DNA from: Comamonadaceae bacterium
GTDB lineage: Bacteria > Pseudomonadota > Gammaproteobacteria > Burkholderiales > Burkholderiaceae_C
DNA length: 64,000 nucleotides
Assembly: GCA_947476285.1 (NCBI GenBank)
Contig: CANJPU010000005.1
Location: 62,001 to 126,000 of the forward strand
Direction: 5' to 3'
Both the position numbers and the translations under genes were made by a program. The notes under the pieces are model-generated. The model was not told the origin of the DNA and made no database searches. It was given only the letters and a program-made list of their open reading frames with translations. This document shows, piece by piece, positions 17,219-26,507 of the stretch. How positions within the stretch are numbered: the first letter of the stretch is position 1; the number at the start of each line of letters is the position of its first letter.

Positions 17219-18874
17219 ATGAGTGCCGTCCTCGACCATCCCGATCACCACGCCCACGACGATCACCACGACCATGCGCCCACCGGCTGGCGGCGCTGGG
17301 TCTTCGCGACCAACCACAAAGACATCGGCACGCTGTACCTGCTGTTCGCATTCACCATGCTGATGCTGGGCGGCGTGCTCGCGCTGCTGATTCGTGCCGA
17401 GCTGTTCCAGCCAGGCCTGCAAATCGTCAACCCTGAGTTGTTCAATCAGTTGACCACCATGCACGGCGTGATCATGGTGTTTGGCGCCATCATGCCGGCC
17501 TTCGTCGGGTTTGCGAACTGGATGATCCCGATGCAGATCGGCGCGGCCGACATGGCCTTCGCGCGCATGAACAACTTCAGCTTCTGGCTGCTCATTCCGG
17601 CGGGTCTGCTGGTGGTGATGTCCTTCTTCATGCCCGGTGGCGCGCCCGCTGCTGGCTGGACCTTCTACGCGCCGCTGACACTGCAGATGGGCCCGTCGAT
17701 GGACGCCGGCATCTTTGCGCTGCACATCCTGGGTGCGAGCTCCATCATGGGCTCGATCAACATCATCGTCACCATCTTGAACATGCGCGCGCCGGGGATG
17801 GCGCTGATGAAGATGCCGATGTTCTGCTGGACTTGGCTGATCACCGCTTATCTGCTGATTGCAGTGATGCCGGTGCTGGCTGGTGCCATCACCATGACCC
17901 TGACTGACCGTCACTTCGGTACCACCTTCTTCAACCCGGCGGGCGGCGGCGACCCGGTGATGTTCCAGCACATCTTCTGGTTCTTCGGCCATCCCGAGGT
18001 CTACATCATGATTTTGCCGGCCTTCGGCATCATCAGCCAAGTGGTGCCCGCGTTTGCACGCAAGCGCTTGTTCGGTTATGCCTCGATGGTGTACGCGACC
18101 TCGTCGATCGCCATTTTGTCCTTCATCGTGTGGGCGCACCACATGTTCACCACCGGCATGCCGGTGACTGGCCAGTTGTTCTTCATGTACGCGACCATGC
18201 TGATCGCCGTGCCCACAGCAGTGAAGATTTTCAATTGGATTGCCACCATGTGGCAAGGCTCAATGACGTTCGAGACACCCATGCTGTTCGCGGTGGGCTT
18301 TATCTTCGTGTTCACCATGGGTGGCTTCACCGGTCTGATCCTGGCCTTGGCGCCGATCGACATGCTACTGCAGGACACCTATTACGTGGTGGCCCACTTC
18401 CACTACGTGCTGGTGGCCGGCTCGCTGTTCGGCATGTTTGCCGGCTTCTACTACTGGGTGTCCAAGTGGACGGGCGTGATGTACAACGAGTCGCGCGGCA
18501 AGATCCATTTCTGGTGGTCGTTGATTTCCTTCAATGTCACCTTCTTCCCAATGCACTTCCTGGGCCTGGCCGGTATGCCGCGCCGCTACGCTGATTACCC
18601 CATGCAGTTCGCGGACTTCAATGCAGTGGCGTCGGTGGGCGGTTTCGCCTTCGGCTTCGCACAGGTGTACTTCTTCTTCTGGATCGTCCTGCCCTGCATG
18701 CGCGGCCAAGGTGCCAAGGCACCTCAGCGCCCCTGGAATGACCCGGATGGCACAGGCGCGGAAGGCCTGGAGTGGGAAGTTCCCTCGCCCGCACCTTTCC
18801 ACACCTTTGAAACGCCGCCCCGCCTGGATGCCACCGCCACTCGTTGGCTGGATGCGCCTGCTGCGCATCATTGA
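17219..18874 (+). CDS. ctaD: Cytochrome c oxidase subunit I
   Basis: A 551-aa protein with twelve hydrophobic segments and the haem-copper ligands: MHGVIMVFG (H82), FFGHPEVYIMILPAFG (with the crosslinked His-Tyr pair), WAHHMFTTG and VAHFHYVLVAGS. It houses the low-spin haem a and the haem a3-CuB centre where oxygen is reduced. An unusual trait is the histidine/aspartate-rich N-terminus, HPDHHAHDDHHDHA (7-20). It follows coxB by 50 bp and is followed by the small assembly protein gene. Confidence 0.98.
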   Translation: MSAVLDHPDHHAHDDHHDHAPTGWRRWVFATNHKDIGTLYLLFAFTMLMLGGVLALLIRAELFQPGLQIVNPELFNQLTTMHGVIMVFGAIMPAFVGFANWMIPMQIGAADMAFARMNNFSFWLLIPAGLLVVMSFFMPGGAPAAGWTFYAPLTLQMGPSMDAGIFALHILGASSIMGSINIIVTILNMRAPGMALMKMPMFCWTWLITAYLLIAVMPVLAGAITMTLTDRHFGTTFFNPAGGGDPVMFQHIFWFFGHPEVYIMILPAFGIISQVVPAFARKRLFGYASMVYATSSIAILSFIVWAHHMFTTGMPVTGQLFFMYATMLIAVPTAVKIFNWIATMWQGSMTFETPMLFAVGFIFVFTMGGFTGLILALAPIDMLLQDTYYVVAHFHYVLVAGSLFGMFAGFYYWVSKWTGVMYNESRGKIHFWWSLISFNVTFFPMHFLGLAGMPRRYADYPMQFADFNAVASVGGFAFGFAQVYFFFWIVLPCMRGQGAKAPQRPWNDPDGTGAEGLEWEVPSPAPFHTFETPPRLDATATRWLDAPAAHH

Positions 18875-18893
18875 TCCACTGAGCAAGTACGTG

Positions 18894-19010
18894 ATGCCAA
18901 TCGCCAAAGAGCAAAAGAAGAGCAACCTGCGCATGGCGCTGGTGCTCGCTAGCGTCGCGGCCGCATTCATGATCGGCTTCATCGCCAAGATGGCCCTGCT
19001 GGGCCATTGA
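18894..19010 (+). CDS. Cytochrome oxidase small assembly protein (38 aa)
   Basis: A tiny frame between ctaD and ctaG encodes 38 residues: a basic N-terminus, MPIAKEQKKSNLRMALV, then one membrane helix, LASVAAAFMIGFIAKMA. It is 19 bp after ctaD and 10 bp before ctaG, same strand. Small single-helix proteins at this place are known in betaproteobacteria as cytochrome oxidase assembly factors; the identification rests on location, size and the EQKKSNLRMAL segment. The start codon has only a weak ribosome site. Confidence 0.7.
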   Translation: MPIAKEQKKSNLRMALVLASVAAAFMIGFIAKMALLGH

Positions 19011-19020
19011 TGCATACAAC

Positions 19021-19626
19021 ATGAGCGCCAGGATCGAAAACATCCGAATGGTTGGCAAGCTAGTCGTTGTCACGGCAGGCATGTTCGCGTTCGGCTATGC
19101 GCTCGTTCCAATTTACAAACACATCTGCGAGCTGACGGGCATCAACATCCTGGCGCTGTCCGAGCGGCAGGTGCCCGGCGGCGGCACCACCGGTTCTGAT
19201 GTGAAGCTGGGCAACACGCAGATCGATACCAGCCGCACCATCACGGTGGAATTCGACGCCAACGTGCGCGGACCCTGGGAATTCAAGCCTGCACAGCGGT
19301 CGGTGCAAGTGCATCCCGGCGAACTCACGACCGTGATGTATGAATTCCAGAACGTGCAGAACCGGCGCATGTCGGCCCAGGCGATACCCAGCTATGCGCC
19401 GCACCAGGCTGCCGCGCATTTCAACAAGGTCGAATGCTTCTGCTTTCAGCAGTACACGCTGGAGCCGGGCGAGAAGAAACAATGGCCGGTGGCGTTCGTC
19501 ATCGATCCGCGTCTGTCCAAGGACGTCACCACCATCACGCTGTCCTATACGTTTTTCGAAGTGGGAAGCAAGACGCCGCCAGCGCCTCAGGCCAGCCTGC
19601 CTGCGACAGCGGAGCTGCGCTCATGA
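19021..19626 (+). CDS. ctaG: Cytochrome c oxidase assembly protein CtaG/Cox11
   Basis: A 201-aa protein with a single N-terminal membrane helix (residues about 12-30) and a periplasmic copper-binding domain with the CFCF motif in NKVECFCFQQYTLEPGE. Cox11 delivers copper to the CuB site of subunit I. It ends in a 4-bp overlap with the next gene. Confidence 0.96.
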   Translation: MSARIENIRMVGKLVVVTAGMFAFGYALVPIYKHICELTGINILALSERQVPGGGTTGSDVKLGNTQIDTSRTITVEFDANVRGPWEFKPAQRSVQVHPGELTTVMYEFQNVQNRRMSAQAIPSYAPHQAAAHFNKVECFCFQQYTLEPGEKKQWPVAFVIDPRLSKDVTTITLSYTFFEVGSKTPPAPQASLPATAELRS

Positions 19627-19838
19627 GCGCAAACGCACCCATTGCAAAGCACGGCAGCACCTCACTGCTGCGCACCATCAAGGCGGTGGCCTGGTCCTTC
19701 GTGGGCATTCGAAAGAACAGCGAATCCCAGGAAGACATGGGCAGGCTCAACCCGTTTCACATCATCGCCGTGGCCCTGGTGGGCGTGGCGATTTTCGTCG
19801 GCAGCCTGGTGCTGCTGGTCAGATGGGTCGTGGCGTGA
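19623..19838 (+). CDS. DUF2970-family small membrane protein
   Basis: A 71-aa protein that overlaps ctaG by 4 bp (ATGA). It has the DUF2970 pattern TIKAVAWSFVGIRKNSESQE followed by a single C-terminal membrane helix (HIIAVALVGVAIFVGSLVLL). The family is nearly always beside cytochrome oxidase genes in beta- and gammaproteobacteria, so a part in oxidase assembly or stability is likely, though no biochemical role is known to me. Confidence 0.88.
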   Translation: MSANAPIAKHGSTSLLRTIKAVAWSFVGIRKNSESQEDMGRLNPFHIIAVALVGVAIFVGSLVLLVRWVVA

Positions 19839-19925
19839 GAGCGGTGTGACATCGGCGCAAGAGCTGCGCATCGGTGGCGTAACAGGAAGCGGTTAACAAG
19901 AGTTTTGGCGAATCAGGAGTTCAGT

Positions 19926-20807
19926 ATGAGTTCAAGCGCATCGGGTACCACGCCCTACTATTTTGTTCCCCCGCCTTCGCGCCATCCTGCGATGGCTGCG
20001 TTCGGTCTGTTCTGGATCTTCTTCGGCGCGGCGCAATGGATGAATGGCAATGCTTGGGGTGAATACGCGATGTTCGCCGGTTTGCTGTGGTTGTTCGTCA
20101 TCTTGTTTCAGTGGTTCCGCGATGCTATCGGTGAAAGCGAAGGCGGCAGCTACGGACACAAGGTCGATCTGTCATTCCGCTGGAGCATGAGCTGGTTCAT
20201 CTTTTCCGAAGTGATGTTCTTCGGTGCGTTCTTCACTGCGCTGTGGTGGATGCGCGCGCACTCGGTGCCTGCGCTTGGCAGCCTGGAGAATGCCCTGCTG
20301 TGGCCTGATTTCAAGGCGGTGTGGCCCACCTTGGCGGCCGGCGCCACTGCATCCCCCGGTGGCATCATCGAGCCCTTCACCACCATGACGCCGTTCTGGC
20401 TGCCGACGATCAACACGGCCTTGCTGCTGTCGTCGGGCGTGACACTCACCATTGCCCACCATGCGCTGAGGGAAAACCACCGCAGTCGCACCATCGCGTT
20501 CATGTGGATCACAGTGTTGCTGGGCGCGACTTTCGTCGGCGTGCAAGGCTACGAGTATTTTCATGCCTACAGCGAGCTCAACCTAAAGCTGACTTCAGGC
20601 GCCTACGGCTCTACGTTCTTCATGCTCACCGGCTTCCACGGCTTCCACGTGATGGTCGGCATGCTGATGCTGCTGTTCATCACCCTGCGTCTGCAGAAAG
20701 GTCACTTCACCCCGGACCGTCATTTCGGTTTCGAGGGGGCGGCGTGGTACTGGCACTTCGTGGACGTGGTGTGGCTGGGTCTGTACACACTCGTTTACTG
20801 GCTGTAG
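19926..20807 (+). CDS. ctaE: Cytochrome c oxidase subunit III
   Basis: A 293-aa protein with seven hydrophobic segments and a conserved block near the C-terminus, GFHGFHVMVGMLMLLFITLR and FEGAAWYWHFVDVVWLGLY. Subunit III stabilises the oxidase and helps keep the proton-pumping subunit I active. ATG 19926 is chosen because an AGGAG site lies 7 bp upstream; a TTG at 19905 would add seven residues. Confidence 0.96.
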   Translation: MSSSASGTTPYYFVPPPSRHPAMAAFGLFWIFFGAAQWMNGNAWGEYAMFAGLLWLFVILFQWFRDAIGESEGGSYGHKVDLSFRWSMSWFIFSEVMFFGAFFTALWWMRAHSVPALGSLENALLWPDFKAVWPTLAAGATASPGGIIEPFTTMTPFWLPTINTALLLSSGVTLTIAHHALRENHRSRTIAFMWITVLLGATFVGVQGYEYFHAYSELNLKLTSGAYGSTFFMLTGFHGFHVMVGMLMLLFITLRLQKGHFTPDRHFGFEGAAWYWHFVDVVWLGLYTLVYWL

Positions 20808-20856
20808 AGCACTGACACAGGGGCCGCGCAAGCGGCCCTTGCTAGTTAAGGCCCGG

Positions 20857-21078
20857 CTACTTGGAAACCGGAATGCCGGTTGGCTGGATGTAGCCGAATT
20901 TCCAGGCCAGCAAAATACAGATGAACAGCAATATAGAAAAGCCCACCCTAAAGCCCAGGGCGCGTGCCATGTTGCTTGTCTTGGGCTTGCCGTTCTGGCC
21001 GTCCCGCATCATGAAGTACAGTGCCGAGCCCAGGCTGGCGAAAATCGCGACGAATGCCAGCAACACAAGGTATCTCAT
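20857..21078 (-). CDS. Twin-transmembrane DUF2909-type protein
   Basis: A 73-aa protein with two membrane helices (residues 3-22 and about 46-63) and a conserved RALGFRVGFSILLF segment. It is on the opposite strand inside the cytochrome oxidase locus, divergent from the SURF1 gene with a 15-bp gap. This family is common next to oxidase genes in betaproteobacteria; its function is unknown. Confidence 0.8.
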   Translation of the reverse strand: MRYLVLLAFVAIFASLGSALYFMMRDGQNGKPKTSNMARALGFRVGFSILLFICILLAWKFGYIQPTGIPVSK

Positions 21079-21093
21079 GAAGGCGATTATCCC

Positions 21094-21831
21094 GTGAAGC
21101 GCACGATCCTGAAAGCGGGTGTGCGTTTCTGGATCGTGACCGTCGCGAGTGTCGCCGCCCTTGCTGCGACGCTGGCGCTCGGCTCGTGGCAGGTCAGCCG
21201 CGCTCACGAGAAGCTTGACCTGCAGGCCGCGATCGACGAGCGCACGGCCATGCCCCCGCTTGGCGAGGCAGAACTCATCGGCGGCGCATCCGCGCAGTGG
21301 CTGCACCGGCCGGTGCGATTGCGCGGCCAGTGGCTCGTGCAACACAGCGTCTTTCTGGACAACAGACAGATGCAGAGCAAGAACGGGTTCTACCTGGTGA
21401 CGCCCCTCAGACTTAAAGGAAGCGGCAAGGCCGTGCTGGTGCAACGGGGTTGGGTGCCGCGTAATTTTTCTGAGCGCGAGAAGCTCCCGCTGGTCGAAAC
21501 CCCGACTGAGGACGTTGAAATCAATGGTCGATTGGCACTTCCGCCAAGCAAACTATATGAGTTCGATGCGCCGGACAAGGGTGTGATCCGGCAAAATCTC
21601 GATTTGTCCCAATTCCGGTTAGAAGCAGGGCTGGACTTGCTGGACCTGACCGTTCAGCAGCTCGGGGAGCCTTCACAGGGCCTGCTGCGTGACTGGCCCG
21701 TGGTGGGCAGCGGAGCCGGGAAAAATTATGCCTATGCCGTCCAATGGTGGGCCTTGAGTGCCTTGATCGTCTTCCTTTATGTCTGGTTCCAGTTCATCTC
21801 CCCGCGTCGAAAGGCCCGCCATGCGCGATGA
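21094..21831 (+). CDS. SURF1-family oxidase assembly protein
   Basis: A 245-aa protein with membrane helices at both ends (residues about 8-28 and 215-235), LGSWQVSRAHEKLDL near the N-terminus and VLVQRGWVPRNF in the middle, the SURF1 signature. SURF1 aids haem a insertion into subunit I. The start is a GTG at 21094 (VKRTILKAGVRFW), which sits 15 bp from the divergent small gene. It overlaps the next gene by 11 bp. Confidence 0.92.
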   Translation: MKRTILKAGVRFWIVTVASVAALAATLALGSWQVSRAHEKLDLQAAIDERTAMPPLGEAELIGGASAQWLHRPVRLRGQWLVQHSVFLDNRQMQSKNGFYLVTPLRLKGSGKAVLVQRGWVPRNFSEREKLPLVETPTEDVEINGRLALPPSKLYEFDAPDKGVIRQNLDLSQFRLEAGLDLLDLTVQQLGEPSQGLLRDWPVVGSGAGKNYAYAVQWWALSALIVFLYVWFQFISPRRKARHAR

Positions 21832-22516
21832 GCCTTTGGGTCTGACCGTGCATTCGCTGCCAGCGCCACAGGAGGCGCTGGACACCGAGAGTCGCCGCAC
21901 CCGAACCGGTCGGATGAAGATGCTGCTCGTCATGGCGGCATGTGCCGCACCGATCATTGCCTCCTATTTCACTTACTACTTCATACGGCCCGAAAGCCGC
22001 CGCAGCCACGGCGAACTGATAGAGCCGCAAAGGCCCTTGCCAGCGATTGAGGCGACAACGCTGGACGGTACGGCCCGGCGTCTCGATTCCCTTCGTGGCC
22101 AGTGGTTGCTGGTGAGTGTGGCGACAGGCGCATGCGACACGTCCTGTGAAAGGCACCTTTACCTGCAGCGGCAACTGCGCGAAGGTCTGGGCAAGGACAA
22201 GGACAGGCTGGACTGGGTCTGGCTGATCAACGATGCTTCACCCGTGCGTGCCACGCTGGTGCCGGGCATGGCGCAAGCCACAGCGCTGCGCGTGCCGCCC
22301 GCGCAATTGAGCCAGTGGCTGGCGCCGGCGCCTGGCCAGCAGCTCTCTGATCACCTTTACCTGGTTGACCCGATGGGCAACTGGATGATGCGGTTTCCAC
22401 CCATGAAGCCCGGAGAGATCGACGCCGCAGCCGCAAAGAGGATAAAGAGCGACCTGGAACGCCTGCTGCGCGCATCGTCCTCCTGGGATCGCCCGGGGCG
22501 AGAGACACTCCGATGA
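21821..22516 (+). CDS. Membrane-anchored thioredoxin-like protein of oxidase locus
   Basis: A 231-aa protein with one membrane helix (about 34-53), then a periplasmic domain with RRLDSLRGQWLLVSVATGA, CDTSC (CxxxC) and HLYLVDPMGNWMMRFPPMKP. The layout resembles SCO/thioredoxin-fold copper chaperones, whose CxxxC pair binds copper; the following histidine of SCO is not obvious. It lies between SURF1 (11-bp overlap) and ctaA (4-bp overlap), so it is probably an oxidase assembly factor. The exact role is inferred. Confidence 0.75.
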   Translation: MRDEPLGLTVHSLPAPQEALDTESRRTRTGRMKMLLVMAACAAPIIASYFTYYFIRPESRRSHGELIEPQRPLPAIEATTLDGTARRLDSLRGQWLLVSVATGACDTSCERHLYLQRQLREGLGKDKDRLDWVWLINDASPVRATLVPGMAQATALRVPPAQLSQWLAPAPGQQLSDHLYLVDPMGNWMMRFPPMKPGEIDAAAAKRIKSDLERLLRASSSWDRPGRETLR

Positions 22517-23667
22517 ACACCCAAGCGCTCTACGACTTGTCGCCCACGCTTCATCTGATGATCATCGGCATGCTGATTGCGCTCGGACCACTGGCATGGG
22601 TGTGGCTGCGCAACAAGAAGGCATCTGCGGTAGGCCGGCTGCGCGCCTTGACTGTGTTCACGCTTTTTCTGACCTTTGACCTGGTGATGTTCGGCGCCTT
22701 CACACGCCTTACCGATTCGGGCCTGGGTTGTCCTGATTGGCCCGGCTGCTACGGAGCAGCCAGCCCGACGGGTGCACAGGCCGAGATCAACCAGGCGCAG
22801 CAGGCCATGCCCACCGGCCCGGTCACGCATGGCAAGGCCTGGATTGAAATGCTTCATCGCTACCTGGCCACCAGCGTGGGCGTGCTCATCATCACCATGA
22901 CGGCGGCAAGCTGGTTGCAGCACCGGCGCGGCGAACACTCGATCAATCCATGGTGGCCCACTCTCACTTTGGCGTGGGTTTGCATCCAGGGTGCATTCGG
23001 TGCCCTCACCGTCACCATGAAACTCTTTCCCGCGATCGTTACCTTGCACCTGCTGGGCGGCGTGGTGCTGCTGGTCTTGCTGACTCACCAAGCGGTGCGC
23101 TATGCGCAGGTGCTGCGCGCGAGTGCGCAGGTGGTGCTTGCGCCGGGCCTGCGCAAATGGCTGATCACGGTGCTTGCGTTGGTGTGGCTGCAGATAGCGC
23201 TCGGTGGCTGGGTCAGCACCAACTACGCGGTGCTGGCATGCAGCGATTTTCCAACTTGCCAGGGAAGCTGGTGGCCAGAGATGCATTTCCAACAGGGCTT
23301 TGAACTGTGGCGCGAACTGGGCAAGACCGCAGCGAGCGAGCACATCGATTTTGCTTCGCTCACTGCGATTCACTATGTGCATCGATTGTTCGCGTTCGGT
23401 GTGTTGGCTGCGCTGAGTTTGCTCGCCTGGCGTTTGCATCGGGTCCGTGGCCTGCAGATCACGGCGCGCTGGGTGTTGGCACTGGCTGCTTGGCAGTTGG
23501 CCACTGGCCTGTCCAATGTTGTGCTGGGCTGGCCCCTGCTTGCGGCCGTGGGCCACACCGGCGGTGCCGCCGCCCTGGTTGTGGTGTTGAGCTGGACGCT
23601 TAGCGCCGCCTCGACGGAAAACGGCCCAGCTGTGGCCCAGTCTCGTCGAGGGAGTGTGCCCGCATGA
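22513..23667 (+). CDS. ctaA: Haem A synthase (COX15/CtaA)
   Basis: A 384-aa protein with eight hydrophobic segments. It contains the typical [20 protein letters not shown] loop, [11 protein letters not shown] and later [11 protein letters not shown], with conserved haem-binding histidines, and the second half repeats the pattern ([20 protein letters not shown]). It converts haem O to haem A in the inner membrane. It is coupled to both neighbours by 4-bp overlaps. Confidence 0.96.
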   Translation: MNTQALYDLSPTLHLMIIGMLIALGPLAWVWLRNKKASAVGRLRALTVFTLFLTFDLVMFGAFTRLTDSGLGCPDWPGCYGAASPTGAQAEINQAQQAMPTGPVTHGKAWIEMLHRYLATSVGVLIITMTAASWLQHRRGEHSINPWWPTLTLAWVCIQGAFGALTVTMKLFPAIVTLHLLGGVVLLVLLTHQAVRYAQVLRASAQVVLAPGLRKWLITVLALVWLQIALGGWVSTNYAVLACSDFPTCQGSWWPEMHFQQGFELWRELGKTAASEHIDFASLTAIHYVHRLFAFGVLAALSLLAWRLHRVRGLQITARWVLALAAWQLATGLSNVVLGWPLLAAVGHTGGAAALVVVLSWTLSAASTENGPAVAQSRRGSVPA

Positions 23668-24572
23668 GCGCAGCAAATCCTCAAGTCGTGGTGCATCCGC
23701 TGGTAGCGCGCTTGAAGCAGTTCCACGCGCTGACCAAGCCGCGCGTCATACAGCTCATCGTTTTTTGCGCGCTGATCGGCATGGTGCTCGCGGTTCCCGG
23801 GGTGCCTTCGCTGGCCGACATTCGCTTGGCATTCATTGCGTGCCTGGGCATCTGGCTGGTGGCGGGTGCTGCCGCGGTGTTCAATTGTCTGGTCGAGAAA
23901 AGCATAGACGCCAAGATGCGGCGCACCGCCTGGCGCGCCACTGCCAGGGGCGAATGGAGCGACTGGCACACCTTGCTGTTCGCTACCGTGCTGTGCGTGC
24001 TGGGGTCCTGGCTGCTCTACGTCTGGGTCAACCCATTGACCATGTGGCTGACCTTCGCCACCTTCGTGGGCTATGCAGTGGTCTACACGGTTATTCTCAA
24101 GCCGCTGACGCCGCAGAACATTGTTATAGGCGGTGCATCGGGCGCCATGCCACCGGTGTTGGGTTGGGCCGCCATGACCGGTGACGTGGGACCCGAGGCG
24201 CTCATCTTGTTTTTGATCATCTTCCTGTGGACGCCTCCGCATTTCTGGGCGCTGGCGCTCTATCGGGTGGAGGACTATCGAAAGTCCGGTCTGCCCATGC
24301 TGCCTGTCACGCATGGCAACGAATTTACCCGGCTGCAGATCCTGCTGTACACCCTGGTGCTTTTCGCGGCCTGCCTCATGCCTTTCGTGTACGGCATGAG
24401 CTCGTGGCTCTATCTGGGCGCGGCGGTGTTGCTGAGCATAGGCTTCACGCTTTACGGCTTTTGGCTCTGGCGTGAGTATTCCGATGAATTGGCCCGCAAG
24501 ACCTTTCGCTTTTCACTCATCCATCTGAGTGCGCTCTTCGCGGCGCTGCTGGTGGACCACTACATTTTCTGA
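23664..24572 (+). CDS. ctaB: Haem O synthase (protoheme IX farnesyltransferase)
   Basis: A 302-aa UbiA-family prenyltransferase with nine hydrophobic segments. The first active-site motif reads [20 protein letters not shown], an N-x(8)-D-x-x-M variant of the usual N-D-x(3)-D pattern, and the second loop is [20 protein letters not shown]. It adds farnesyl to haem B to give haem O, substrate of CtaA encoded just upstream. Confidence 0.95.
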   Translation: MSAANPQVVVHPLVARLKQFHALTKPRVIQLIVFCALIGMVLAVPGVPSLADIRLAFIACLGIWLVAGAAAVFNCLVEKSIDAKMRRTAWRATARGEWSDWHTLLFATVLCVLGSWLLYVWVNPLTMWLTFATFVGYAVVYTVILKPLTPQNIVIGGASGAMPPVLGWAAMTGDVGPEALILFLIIFLWTPPHFWALALYRVEDYRKSGLPMLPVTHGNEFTRLQILLYTLVLFAACLMPFVYGMSSWLYLGAAVLLSIGFTLYGFWLWREYSDELARKTFRFSLIHLSALFAALLVDHYIF

Positions 24573-24573
24573 C

Positions 24574-25170
24574 ATGAGCAATCGACGTACCGCACTTGCT
24601 TCGATGGCGTCCCTTGTGCTCGCTGGGCTGGCTGCCTGTGGTCAATCCAAGCCGCAGTTCAAATCCATCGACCTCACTGGCGCGGACTACGCCAAGGACT
24701 TCCAGCTCACCGACCAGAACGGACAGGTTCGCAGCCTCAAAGATTTTCGCGGCAAGCTCGTGGTGCTCTTCTTCGGCTACACCCAGTGCCCCGACGTATG
24801 CCCCACCACCTTGACCGAATTGGCGCAGGCCAAGCAGCTGCTCGGGCCCGATGGCGCCAAGCTGCAAGGCATCTTCGTCACAGTTGACCCCGAGCGTGAC
24901 ACGCCCGAAGTGCTCAAGGCCTACATGGCCAATTTTTACCCTGGTTTTCTGGCATTGCGCGGCACGCCCGAGCAATTGGCCGCAACCGCCAAAGACTTCA
25001 AGGTGTACTTCAAGAAGGTGGATGGCAAGACACCCGGCAGCTACTCCATGGATCACTCGGCCGCCAGCTATGTGTACGACACCCAGGGCAAGCTGCGCCT
25101 GTACACGCGCTACGGCAGCGGCGCGCAGGCACTGGCTTCCGATCTGCGACTCTTGCTCCAGGCAAGCTGA
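24574..25170 (+). CDS. SCO1/SenC copper chaperone
   Basis: A 198-aa lipoprotein-like secreted protein (signal peptide ending LAGLAACGQ, a lipobox) with the copper site CPDVC in FFGYTQCPDVCPTTLTELAQ and a histidine in YSMDHSAASYVYD. SCO proteins load the CuA centre of subunit II. It follows ctaB by 1 bp and closes the operon. No clear terminator was seen in the 181 bp before the next, convergent gene; that stretch contains no supported gene. Confidence 0.93.
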   Translation: MSNRRTALASMASLVLAGLAACGQSKPQFKSIDLTGADYAKDFQLTDQNGQVRSLKDFRGKLVVLFFGYTQCPDVCPTTLTELAQAKQLLGPDGAKLQGIFVTVDPERDTPEVLKAYMANFYPGFLALRGTPEQLAATAKDFKVYFKKVDGKTPGSYSMDHSAASYVYDTQGKLRLYTRYGSGAQALASDLRLLLQAS

Positions 25171-25351
25171 GATCGCGCAGCGATGGTCCAGCACCTGCTC
25201 GGCCGCAAGGGCGCAGCCCGGATCGCGCGAATACCATCGAATGTGCGATCGCTGGAGCGCGCGATCTTCATCGGCAGCCACCACCTACATCGTCCGTCGG
25301 GCCTTGCGCACAATTTGCGCGAAGGGCTGAAGGCGAGCTCGCCCGCCGTCT

Positions 25352-26344
25352 TTATTGCGCCTTGATGGCGCGCGATGTGATCACACCGCCAAGCATGGCG
25401 GTGTCAGACTTGACGCGATTGGCCAGGCCCTCGGCCGAAGTGCCCGCCACCTGCCAGCCCTGCTGGAAGAGCTTTTGCCGCACTTCAGGGCTGCGCGCGA
25501 TCTCGCTGATCAGCGTTGAAAGTTTGCTCACAATGTGCTGAGGCAAGGATGCGGGGCCTGCGGCAGCAGTCCAGATTTCAAGCTGGAAATCCTTGACGCC
25601 ACCTTCGGCGAGGCTGGGGTATTCGGGCACCAGTGGACTGCGTCCGCTGGAAGTCACGCCCACTGCCTTGAGCTTGCCCGCGCGGATCTGTGCTGCGGCC
25701 AGGCCGGGTGGCAGCAGAGACAGGTGGATCTGGCCACCGATCAGCGCGCTGATGACCTGAGGGTTGCCAGGGTAGGGAACATGCACCGCCTCTATGCCGG
25801 TGCGGGTCTTGAGCAGCTCCATGCCGATATGGCCCACGGTGCCTATGCCCGGCGTGCCATAACTCCATTTGTCGCCCGCATTGCGCGCCGCCAGGAAAAA
25901 CTCCTGCGCCGTGTTGAACGGCAGGTTGGCCGGCGCGCTCAGCAGGAGTGGCGCGGTGCCGATCAGGCTGATGGGCGCCAGGTCTTTCTGCGGATCGAAG
26001 GGCGTGGCCGGATTGAGCAGCTTGGCAATCGTCATGTTGCCATTGATCATCACGCCGATCGTGTGATTGTCGGTGGACTTGGCCACCAGGTCCGTTGCGA
26101 TGTTGCCGCCAGCGCCTGGGCGGTTTTCCACGATCACCGGTTGGCCCAGCGCCTTTGACAAGGGTTCGGCAATGGTGCGGGCCACCAGATCAGGCGTGGA
26201 GCCGCCGGGGAAACCCACCATGATCTTGATCGGCTTGGTGGGCCAGGGCGCGGCGCTTGGGCCGGCGGATTTTTGGGCGAACACGCCGCTCGCGCTGGCA
26301 GCCAGTGCGCACAGCAAGAGCGTGCGACGCAGGGTATGGATCAT
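25352..26344 (-). CDS. Bug-family periplasmic substrate-binding protein (tripartite tricarboxylate type)
   Basis: A 330-aa protein with a signal peptide (ending SGVFAQ) and the Bug features PWPTKPIKIMVGFPGGSTPD, PVIVENRPGAGGNIATD and a C-terminal LVPEYPSLAEGG segment. Bug (TctC) receptors bind small carboxylates or nicotinate-like compounds in the periplasm and are very numerous in Burkholderiales. No tctA/tctB membrane genes are near, so the partner is elsewhere or the receptor acts in sensing. Ligand unknown. Confidence 0.92.
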   Translation of the reverse strand: MIHTLRRTLLLCALAASASGVFAQKSAGPSAAPWPTKPIKIMVGFPGGSTPDLVARTIAEPLSKALGQPVIVENRPGAGGNIATDLVAKSTDNHTIGVMINGNMTIAKLLNPATPFDPQKDLAPISLIGTAPLLLSAPANLPFNTAQEFFLAARNAGDKWSYGTPGIGTVGHIGMELLKTRTGIEAVHVPYPGNPQVISALIGGQIHLSLLPPGLAAAQIRAGKLKAVGVTSSGRSPLVPEYPSLAEGGVKDFQLEIWTAAAGPASLPQHIVSKLSTLISEIARSPEVRQKLFQQGWQVAGTSAEGLANRVKSDTAMLGGVITSRAIKAQ

Positions 26345-26468
26345 GCTGAAGCTTTCTTTATGTGCTGCATTGCGTGGAACACTACTCTACGCGCTTGCTT
26401 GAAAAAAACTCTCCGGGCTTGCCCCTGGTTTCGTGCTCAAGCTGTACCGGTGCCACCATTTTGCAGGC

Positions 26469-26493
26469 AAAAAAAGCCCGACGTATCGGGCTT
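26469..26493 (-). terminator. Rho-independent terminator of rpoH
   Basis: The arms AGCCCGA (26475-26481) and TCGGGCT (26486-26492) with loop CGTA form a perfect stem; read on the minus strand it is followed by seven T. It lies 15 bp after the rpoH stop. Confidence 0.9.
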
Positions 26494-26507
26494 GATGAGC
26501 AGGGGCT

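Noticed and set aside
17090..18256. 388-residue minus-strand frame rich in His and Arg
   Set aside because: It is the antisense shadow of coxB and ctaD in GC-rich DNA.
22357..23676. 439-residue minus-strand frame
   Set aside because: It is the antisense shadow of ctaA, which has strong family motifs.
25171..25351. Small plus-strand frame in the SCO/Bug gap
   Set aside because: No ribosome site, family motif or start context; treated as intergenic.
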